NCBI GenBank assembly: GCA_013821865.1
Contig: PNJM01000154.1
Span: forward strand, 1-6,480
Origin: Rhodocyclaceae bacterium
GTDB taxonomy: Bacteria; Pseudomonadota; Gammaproteobacteria; Burkholderiales; Rhodocyclaceae
Reading direction: 5' to 3'
DNA: 6,480 bases
In this document: positions 1 through 6,480 of the stretch, piece after piece
Layout of the letters: each line of letters starts with the position of its first letter
Position numbering within the stretch: the stretch's first letter is position 1
The notes under the pieces: model-generated
The model's input: only the letters and a program-made list of their open reading frames with translations
The model's database searches: none
What the model was told of the DNA's origin: nothing
Program-made: the position numbers and the translations under genes

Positions 1-164
1 GGCAAGTTCAGGCCGCTACGACCGTTGCAACCGGCTTAGCGTGCTTTATTTTCCGTTTTCTGAGGCGACCCCTATAAGGGAGCGTTAAGTTGAGAGCATT
101 GGGCCGCGATGGCCTCGACCTCGTTGAGGCAGCAGGCGCGGCAGGCGCTCGATCAGCGCGGCGA
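1..164. other. Non-coding flank downstream of the acoR-like gene
   Basis: No open reading frame with recognisable protein features was found here on either strand. The stretch lies 3' of the activator gene, which ends at 165. A T-rich patch at about 45-59 and a short CCCT-ATA-AGGG palindrome at about 70-80 are visible. Neither forms a convincing stem followed by a T-run in the direction needed to terminate the activator transcript. The activator's neighbour on this side lies outside the window. Confidence 0.5.
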
Positions 165-2186
<2,022 letters not shown>

Positions 2187-2272
2187 CGCAGACCCTGGCG
2201 CTGAGTATTTGCACTCGGACGATGGGCCTCCGCAAGCAAGACCCTCGTCCATCCACTGCAGTTTAGCGGCAG

Positions 2273-3046
2273 TCAGCGCAGCACGATACCGCCATCGATC
2301 ATGATGGATTGCCCGGTCATGTAGTCCGAATCGGGCGAGGCCAGGTAGTGAACGAAATCGGCCACGTCCTTGGCCGTTTGCGGGCGGCCCAGCAGAATGC
2401 CCGACGAAAACCGCTCGAAGGCTTCGCCCGGTTTCGTGCCGAGGTATTTGCCCATTTCCTCGTCGATGCGGTCCCACATCTTCGTGGCGGCGACGCCGGG
2501 GCAATAGGCATTGACGGTGATCTTGTGCCGCGCCAATTCCTTGGCGGCACTCTGCGTCAGCGAACGCACGGCATGCTTGGTTGCGCAATACACACTCAGG
2601 AATTCGTACGATTCATGCCCGGCAATGCTGCAGGCATTGATGATCTTGCCGCCCGTGCCCTGCTTCTTCATCTGTTCGGCCGCGGCCTGCGTGCCATAGA
2701 CCACGCTGTAGACGTTCACCGAAAAGACTTTTTCCAGGTCCGGCTCGCGCACGGCATCCAGCGGCATCACGTCTTCGATGCCCGCATTGTTGATGAAGAC
2801 GTCGACCTGGCCGAAAGTGGCCACGGCATGAGCCACCAGCGCGAACTGGTCGTCACGCCTGGCGACGTTGCCGACGAAGGAAGTGACTTCGTGGCCGTTG
2901 CGCTTGAACTCCTGCTCGGTCGCGGCGAGTTGCCCGGCATTGATGTCCGACAACACGATACGAAAACCATCCGCAGCCAGGCGTTCGGCAATCCCCTTGC
3001 CCAGGCCATCCGCGGAACCGGTGATGACTGCGACTTTCTTGCTCAT
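2273..3046 (-). CDS. budC: Short-chain dehydrogenase, acetoin/diacetyl reductase (meso-2,3-butanediol dehydrogenase) type
   Basis: This 257-residue cytosolic NAD(H)-dependent classical SDR has the usual length for BudC-type enzymes, which interconvert diacetyl, acetoin and 2,3-butanediol. The cofactor motif is TGSADGLG (9-16), with Asp34 at the end of the second strand, which favours NAD over NADP. NNAG lies at 86-89. The catalytic tetrad is Asn111, Ser140, Tyr153 and Lys157 (YCATK). Segments I recall as typical of BudC are GGKIINACS (132-140), TVNAYCPG (177-184), TKMWDRID (188-195) and [14 protein letters not shown] (234-247). The start is set by a strong AGGAGG four bases upstream; an in-frame ATG at 3157 would add 37 unlike residues. 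It is transcribed away from the monooxygenase and towards the activator gene. A general hydroxy-ketone or alcohol dehydrogenase with a different substrate cannot be excluded from sequence alone. Confidence 0.85.
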   Translation of the reverse strand: MSKKVAVITGSADGLGKGIAERLAADGFRIVLSDINAGQLAATEQEFKRNGHEVTSFVGNVARRDDQFALVAHAVATFGQVDVFINNAGIEDVMPLDAVREPDLEKVFSVNVYSVVYGTQAAAEQMKKQGTGGKIINACSIAGHESYEFLSVYCATKHAVRSLTQSAAKELARHKITVNAYCPGVAATKMWDRIDEEMGKYLGTKPGEAFERFSSGILLGRPQTAKDVADFVHYLASPDSDYMTGQSIMIDGGIVLR

Positions 3047-3050
3047 GATG

Positions 3051-3056
3051 CCTCCT
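3051..3056 (-). promoter_or_regulatory. Ribosome binding site of the short-chain dehydrogenase
   Basis: A full AGGAGG lies on the minus strand four bases before the ATG at 3046. It decides the start of the dehydrogenase over the longer in-frame alternative. The surrounding CAGGAG-x-CATCATGA is nearly identical to the start region of the divergent monooxygenase. Confidence 0.85.
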
Positions 3057-3216
3057 GATGATCGAACGATCGAAAAAACCGGCAACGCCGAAAGGGAAAA
3101 ACCAGCCAGCCGGCACAGCAGCTCATTCAGGCCCGTCTGCTTTCGATTGGCTGGCAATGGGTATTCAGCATGTCCGCGCCCGGGGCCTGGCTTGCCTGGA
3201 TGGCGAAGCGTGTTGC

Positions 3217-3232
3217 GCGGCGGAAAGTGCCA
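3217..3232 (-). promoter_or_regulatory. Weak sigma-54-like promoter candidate for the dehydrogenase
   Basis: On the minus strand a perfect -24 hexamer TGGCAC (3232 to 3227) is followed by TTTCC and then GCCGC. The expected GC of the -12 element is displaced by one base, and TTGC is absent. It is about 90 bases from the shared activator site, a sensible distance, and would give a leader of about 158 bases. The spacing defect makes it doubtful. No convincing sigma-70 promoter was seen for this gene either. Confidence 0.25.
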
Positions 3233-3306
3233 GGGATTCTGGAATCAAAGCGCCTGCACGTGAATGAGGGTTTACCCACAAATGACATTGCACTGCAGCA
3301 AAGAGA

Positions 3307-3339
3307 ATGCGACACCTGTCGCATGCATTGCCACACCTG
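3307..3339. promoter_or_regulatory. Candidate upstream activator site (dyad and direct repeat)
   Basis: Bases 3307-3324 form a perfect dyad of 8-bp arms, ATGCGACA and TGTCGCAT, around CC. The left half and its flank, TGCGACACCTG (3308-3318), recur as TGCCACACCTG (3329-3339) with one mismatch. The repeat distance is exactly 21 bp, two helical turns, so both copies would face the same side of DNA. The block lies about 100 bp upstream of the strong sigma-54 promoter, where enhancer sites of Fis-type activators usually lie. Binding by the adjacent AcoR-like protein is inferred. Confidence 0.6.
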
Positions 3340-3388
3340 AAGCGCCGAAATGGGCCACTGCATTGCGGACGCCCCATCCGCCATTCAT

Positions 3389-3401
3389 CAAGCCATTGAT
3401 T
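3389..3401 (-). promoter_or_regulatory. Candidate IHF binding site
   Basis: On the minus strand the bases read AATCAATGGCTTG, a full match to the IHF consensus WATCAA-N4-TTR. It sits between the candidate activator site and the -24/-12 promoter. This is the usual place for an IHF bend that brings an enhancer-bound activator to sigma-54 polymerase. The surrounding bases (about 3379-3404) are less GC-rich than the rest of the region. Confidence 0.6.
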
Positions 3402-3420
3402 TCATGGCGCCCGAGCGACC

Positions 3421-3457
3421 GGAACAGGCATGGCACGGCGTTTGCAATGCCTGTTCC
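3421..3457. repeat. Perfect 11-bp inverted repeat enclosing the sigma-54 promoter
   Basis: GGAACAGGCAT (3421-3431) and ATGCCTGTTCC (3447-3457) are exact reverse complements separated by 15 bases. The spacer holds almost all of the -24/-12 promoter. With the start of transcription expected near 3457, the left arm would not be in the RNA. The symmetry therefore more likely works at the DNA level, for example as an operator, than as an RNA hairpin. It is unrelated in sequence to the dyad at 3307-3324, so a different protein may bind it. Confidence 0.75.
3431..3446 (+). promoter_or_regulatory. Sigma-54 (RpoN) -24/-12 promoter of the monooxygenase operon
   Basis: TGGCAC, five bases (GGCGT) and TTGCA match the -24/-12 consensus with the correct 12-base step from GG (3432-3433) to GC (3444-3445). 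Transcription should begin near 3457, leaving a leader of about 48 bases before the ATG at 3505. The activator site and IHF site upstream, and an AcoR-like activator gene in the same locus, support the call. Confidence 0.85.
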
Positions 3458-3494
3458 TGTCCGCATTCCCAAGTGGACACACCAACAACAATCC

Positions 3495-3500
3495 AGGAGA
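3495..3500 (+). promoter_or_regulatory. Ribosome binding site of the monooxygenase
   Basis: AGGAGA lies four bases before the ATG at 3505. It selects this start over an in-frame ATG at 3430, which would lie upstream of the predicted transcription start and so cannot be used from the sigma-54 promoter. Confidence 0.8.
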
Positions 3501-3504
3501 CATC

Positions 3505-5304
3505 ATGACCACAACCCCCGCCGCCCGCGCCCAGGCAATGCTGGACCAGTTCAACGCCGCACTGGCCAGACGCGATACCCAGGCCGCATCCGAACTGTTC
3601 GCCGACGAATCCTACTGGCGCGACCTGGTGCTGCTGACCTGGAACCTCAAGACCCTGGAAGGCCGGGCCGCCATCCGGCAGATGCTGGACGCGCAACTGG
3701 ATGCCGCCTCGCCGGTCGTCTTCAGCCTCGCCCCCGGCGAAACGGTGGACGAAGCCGATGGCGTGGTTTCCGCGTGGATCGACATCGACACCAAGCTCAT
3801 CGCCGGCCACGGCCACATCCGCATCAAGGACGGCCGCATCTGGACGCTGCTGACCACCGCGCAGGAACTCAAGGGCCACGAGGAGCCGCTGAACACGCGC
3901 CGCCCGATGGGCGCCGAGCACGGCATCCAGCGCGGGCGCAAGACCTGGCTGGAGCGCCGCGAGGAAGAAGCGGCCGAACTGGGCCGCAGCCAGCAGCCCT
4001 TCGTGCTGGTGATCGGCGGCGGCCAGGGCGGCATCGCACTGGGCGCGCGGCTGCGGCAACTGGGCGTGTCGCACATCGTCATCGACCGCTACCCCCGCCC
4101 CGGCGACCAATGGCGCAGCCGCTACAAGTCGCTGTGTCTGCACGACCCGGTGTGGTACGACCACCTGCCCTACCTGCCCTTCCCGCCGAACTGGCCGGTG
4201 TTCGCACCCAAGGACAAGATCGGCGACTGGCTGGAGATGTACACCAAGGTCATGGAAGTCAATTACTGGTCTTCCACCAACTGCGTGAAGGCCCGCTACG
4301 ACGCGGCCCGCAAGGAATGGGAAGTGACGGTGGAGCGCGACGGCGAGACGCTGGTCATCCGGCCGAAGCACCTGGTGTTCGCGACCGGCATGTCCGGCAA
4401 GGCCAACGTGCCGAAGATCGAGGGCCAGGACGTCTTCAAGGGCGAGCAGCAGCATTCGTCGCAGCACCCGGGGCCGGATGCCTACCGCGGCAAGAAGGTG
4501 GTGGTGATCGGCGCCAACAACTCCGCGCACGACATCTGCGCCGCGCTGTGGGAACACGGCGCCGACGTGACGATGGTGCAGCGCTCCTCCACCCACATCG
4601 TGCGCTCGGATTCGCTGATGGACATCGGCCTGGGCGACCTGTATTCCGAGCGCGCCGTCGCCAACGGCGTGACGACGAAGAAGGCCGACCTGATCTTCGC
4701 CTCGCTGCCCTACCGCATCATGGCGGACTTCCAGATCCCGCTGTACGACCGCATCCGCGAGCGCGACGCCGAGTTCTACCGCAAGCTCGAGGAAGCCGGC
4801 TTCATGCTCGACTTCGGCGACGACGGCTCGGGCCTGTTCATGAAGTATCTGCGCCGCGCTTCGGGCTACTACATTGATGTCGGCGCCTGCGATCTGGTCA
4901 TCGACGGCAGCATCAAGCTGCAGTCGGGCAAGGACATCAGCCACCTGACCGAGAACGCCGTGGTGCTGGACGACGGCACCGAATTGCCCGCCGACCTCGT
5001 CGTCTATGCCACCGGCTATGGCTCGATGAACGGATGGGTCGCCGATCTGGTCAGCCAGGAAGTGGCCGACAAGGTCGGCAAGGTCTGGGGGCTGGGTTCG
5101 GACACGACCAAGGACCCCGGCCCCTGGGAAGGCGAACAGCGCAACATGTGGAAGCCCACGCAGCAGGAAAACATGTGGTTCCACGGCGGCAACCTGCACC
5201 AGTCGCGCCACTACTCGCTATACCTGGCGCTGCAGTTGAAAGCGCGCCAGGAAGATCTGCCGGTGCAGGTCTATGGCCTGCAGGAAGTGCATCACCTGCG
5301 CTGA
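3505..5304 (+). CDS. SnoaL-like domain fused to a flavin-dependent (FMO/Baeyer-Villiger-like) monooxygenase
   Basis: The 599-residue protein has two parts. Residues about 8-125 look like a SnoaL/NTF2-like fold, with the typical opening of a helix followed by FADESYWRD and later GRAAIRQML. A charged linker (about 126-163) leads to a two-Rossmann flavoprotein of the COG2072 type. The FAD motif is GGGQGG (171-176). The family fingerprint region reads FKGEQQHSSQHP (311-322), the second dinucleotide motif is GANNSAHD (336-343), and VVYATGY lies at 499-505. The fingerprint fits FxGxxxHxxx, but the next residue is His321, where FMO/YUCCA enzymes have Tyr and Baeyer-Villiger enzymes have Trp. Such enzymes use FAD, NADPH and O2 to oxygenate a soft nucleophile or a ketone. 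The substrate here is unknown; the butanediol/acetoin-type neighbours point to a small ketone. No signal peptide or membrane segment is evident. It is the first gene behind the sigma-54 promoter and probably shares a transcript with the downstream dehydrogenase. Confidence 0.85.
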   Translation: MTTTPAARAQAMLDQFNAALARRDTQAASELFADESYWRDLVLLTWNLKTLEGRAAIRQMLDAQLDAASPVVFSLAPGETVDEADGVVSAWIDIDTKLIAGHGHIRIKDGRIWTLLTTAQELKGHEEPLNTRRPMGAEHGIQRGRKTWLERREEEAAELGRSQQPFVLVIGGGQGGIALGARLRQLGVSHIVIDRYPRPGDQWRSRYKSLCLHDPVWYDHLPYLPFPPNWPVFAPKDKIGDWLEMYTKVMEVNYWSSTNCVKARYDAARKEWEVTVERDGETLVIRPKHLVFATGMSGKANVPKIEGQDVFKGEQQHSSQHPGPDAYRGKKVVVIGANNSAHDICAALWEHGADVTMVQRSSTHIVRSDSLMDIGLGDLYSERAVANGVTTKKADLIFASLPYRIMADFQIPLYDRIRERDAEFYRKLEEAGFMLDFGDDGSGLFMKYLRRASGYYIDVGACDLVIDGSIKLQSGKDISHLTENAVVLDDGTELPADLVVYATGYGSMNGWVADLVSQEVADKVGKVWGLGSDTTKDPGPWEGEQRNMWKPTQQENMWFHGGNLHQSRHYSLYLALQLKARQEDLPVQVYGLQEVHHLR

Positions 5305-5315
5305 CCAGCCGGTTT

Positions 5316-5352
5316 CCGGAGTGCCTCCCCAGCGAGGGGCGAGACACTCCGG
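5316..5352. repeat. Stem-loop between monooxygenase and butanediol dehydrogenase genes
   Basis: CCGGAGTG (5316-5323) and CACTCCGG (5345-5352) are perfect 8-bp inverted arms. Inside them a second small stem can form from CCCC (5327-5330) and GGGG (5336-5339) around AGCGA. No T-run follows, so it is not a standard intrinsic terminator for either direction. It begins 12 bases after the monooxygenase stop, within the 86-base gap. The CCCCAGCGAGGGG core resembles dispersed intergenic palindromes common in GC-rich proteobacteria. It could stabilise the upstream message or tune expression of the second gene. Confidence 0.65.
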
Positions 5353-5378
5353 CGACAACCACAGAAGATCACGAGCAC

Positions 5379-5382
5379 GGAG
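5379..5382 (+). promoter_or_regulatory. Ribosome binding site of the butanediol dehydrogenase
   Basis: GGAG lies eight bases before the ATG at 5391 and supports this start. It is weaker than the sites of the two divergent first genes. Confidence 0.6.
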
Positions 5383-5390
5383 TTTGACCC

Positions 5391-6458
5391 ATGAAAGCAG
5401 CACGTTTTTACGACCGCGGCGACATCCGCATCGAAGACATCCCCGAACCCGTCGTGGCGCCGGGCACCGTCGGCATCGAAGTGGCCTGGTGCGGCATCTG
5501 CGGCACCGACCTGCACGAGTTCATGGAAGGGCCGATCTTCATTCCGCCCTGCGGCCATCCGCACCCGATTTCCGGGGAATCCGCTCCCGTCACCATGGGC
5601 CACGAGTTTTCCGGCGTGGTGTATGCGGTCGGCGAAGGCGTGGACGACATCGAAGTCGGCCAGCATGTGGTGGTCGAACCCTACATCGTGGCCGACGACG
5701 TGCCCACGGGACCGGGCCAGAATTACCACTTGTCGAAGAACATGAACTTCATCGGCCTGGGCGGCCGCGGCGGCGGCCTGTCCGAAAAGATCGCCGTCAA
5801 GCGCCGCTGGGTGCACCCGATCTCCAGGAACATCCCGCTGGACCAGGCCGCCCTGATCGAACCCTTGTCGGTGGGCCACCACGCCTGGAGCCGCAGCGGC
5901 GCCAAGGCCGGCGATGTGGCCCTGGTCGGCGGCGCCGGCCCGATCGGCCTGCTGCTGTCGGCGATCCTGAAAGCCAAGGGCCTGACCGTCATCATCACCG
6001 AGCTGAGCGCCAAGCGTAAGGAAAAGGCCCGCGAATCCGGCGTCGCCGATCACATCCTGGACCCGTCCGAAGTGGATGTGGTGGCGGAAACGATGAAGCT
6101 CACCGGCGACAAGGGCGTGGACGTGTCCTTCGAATGCACCAGCGTGAACAAGGTGCTGGACGCCCTGGTGGCCGCGACCAAGCCCACCGGCGTGGTGGTG
6201 ATCGTGTCGATCTGGAGCCATCCGGCCACCATCAACGTGCACAGCGTGGTGATGAAGGAGCTGGACGTGCGCGGCACCATCGCCTACTGCAACGACCATC
6301 GGGAAACCATCAAGCTGGTGGAACAGGGGAAGATCGACCTGGAGCCTTTCATCACCCAGCGCATCCAGCTGGACGACCTGGTTTCACAAGGCTTCGACAC
6401 CCTGATCCACAACAATGAGTCGGCGGTGAAGATCATCGTTCAGCCGCGATTGAAGTAA
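5391..6458 (+). CDS. bdhA: Zinc-dependent (R,R)-2,3-butanediol dehydrogenase, BdhA type
   Basis: This 355-residue medium-chain dehydrogenase closely resembles BdhA, which oxidises (R,R)- and meso-2,3-butanediol to acetoin with NAD. The opening MKAARF, WCGICGTDLHE (33-43), GPIFIPP (47-53), APVTMGHEFSG (65-75) and VIVSIW (270-275) are hallmarks I recall from the Bacillus enzyme. Likely catalytic zinc ligands are Cys37, His71 and Glu157, with Glu72 next to His71. The lobe that carries four cysteines and a structural zinc in many relatives (about 96-115 here) has no cysteine, so only the catalytic zinc is expected. The NAD motif is GGAGPIG (180-186), and Glu204 at the end of the second strand favours NAD. 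It follows the monooxygenase by 86 bases that contain a stem-loop and no evident promoter, so co-transcription is likely. Another vicinal diol or sorbitol-like substrate is possible but less likely. Confidence 0.88.
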   Translation: MKAARFYDRGDIRIEDIPEPVVAPGTVGIEVAWCGICGTDLHEFMEGPIFIPPCGHPHPISGESAPVTMGHEFSGVVYAVGEGVDDIEVGQHVVVEPYIVADDVPTGPGQNYHLSKNMNFIGLGGRGGGLSEKIAVKRRWVHPISRNIPLDQAALIEPLSVGHHAWSRSGAKAGDVALVGGAGPIGLLLSAILKAKGLTVIITELSAKRKEKARESGVADHILDPSEVDVVAETMKLTGDKGVDVSFECTSVNKVLDALVAATKPTGVVVIVSIWSHPATINVHSVVMKELDVRGTIAYCNDHRETIKLVEQGKIDLEPFITQRIQLDDLVSQGFDTLIHNNESAVKIIVQPRLK

Positions 6459-6480
6459 GCCGGCCTTTGCTCCCATCCTC

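Larger units (their letters stand above)
3047..3504. other. Divergent intergenic control region
   Basis: This 458-base gap separates the start codons of the dehydrogenase (minus) and the monooxygenase (plus). No protein-like reading frame is evident in it. From left to right it holds the dehydrogenase leader, a weak sigma-54-like element on the minus strand (3217-3232), a candidate activator site (3307-3339), a consensus IHF site (3389-3401), a strong sigma-54 promoter on the plus strand (3431-3446) enclosed by a perfect inverted repeat, and the monooxygenase ribosome site. The arrangement suggests one enhancer serving both directions. Confidence 0.75.

Noticed and set aside
1..84. Possible terminator or small gene at the left edge
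   Set aside because: The GTTGCAAC palindrome, the T-rich patch and CCCTATAAGGG do not combine into a stem followed by a T-run, and no supported reading frame is present.
2187..2252. Longer activator start at the ATG at 2252
   Set aside because: It has a weak ribosome site and adds 22 residues without family resemblance. The ATG at 2186 has AGGG at good spacing.
3102..3154. CCAGCCA and TGGCTGG inverted repeat in the dehydrogenase leader
   Set aside because: The arms are only 7 bp and 39 bases apart in GC-rich sequence, so this is easily chance.
3298..3312. Minus-strand TCGCAT-TCTCT-TTGC as a sigma-54 promoter for the dehydrogenase
   Set aside because: The -12 part is perfect, but the essential GG of the -24 element is missing and it overlaps the candidate activator site.
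3351..3366. Second plus-strand -24/-12 candidate, GGGCCA-CTGCA-TTGC
   Set aside because: The GG-to-GC spacing fits, but the -24 hexamer is poor and a perfect promoter lies 80 bases downstream. It also sits upstream of the IHF site.
3388..5211. Long antisense frame of 607 codons opposite the monooxygenase
   Set aside because: It is low-complexity, Val/Ala/His-rich translation typical of the reverse strand of GC-rich genes. The plus strand carries clear FAD and NADP motifs.

Overview
This GC-rich window (roughly two thirds G+C by eye) comes from a bacterial chromosome or large replicon. The codon usage, the AcoR-type sigma-54 activator and the -24/-12 promoter logic suggest a proteobacterium, most likely a betaproteobacterium of the Burkholderiales type. 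That placement is inferred from style, not from a marker gene.

The layout is a compact divergent catabolic locus. On the minus strand, reading leftward from about 3046, lie a short-chain dehydrogenase that resembles BudC-type acetoin/diacetyl reductase (2273-3046) and then an AcoR-like sigma-54-dependent activator (165-2186). On the plus strand, reading rightward from 3505, lie a fusion of a SnoaL-like domain to a flavin-dependent monooxygenase (3505-5304) and a zinc-type (R,R)-2,3-butanediol dehydrogenase of the BdhA type (5391-6458). Bases 1-164 hold no gene I can support, and the last 22 bases are empty.

The 458-base divergent region (3047-3504) reads like a textbook sigma-54 enhancer and promoter. 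It contains a dyad plus a 21-bp-spaced direct repeat (candidate activator site, 3307-3339), a perfect match to the IHF consensus (3389-3401), and a perfect TGGCAC-N5-TTGCA promoter (3431-3446) in front of the monooxygenase. The promoter core sits inside a perfect 11-bp inverted repeat (3421-3457), which may be the operator of a second regulator.

As a working model, the activator senses acetoin, butanediol or a related ketone or diol and switches on both arms. The two dehydrogenases come from unrelated families that usually differ in stereospecificity, and together they would oxidise all 2,3-butanediol isomers to acetoin. The monooxygenase has no place in the classical acetoin pathway, and no acoABC genes lie in this window. 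The most interesting possibility is that it oxygenates acetoin or a similar ketone (Baeyer-Villiger type), bypassing the thiamine-dependent acetoin dehydrogenase complex. That last step is inference.
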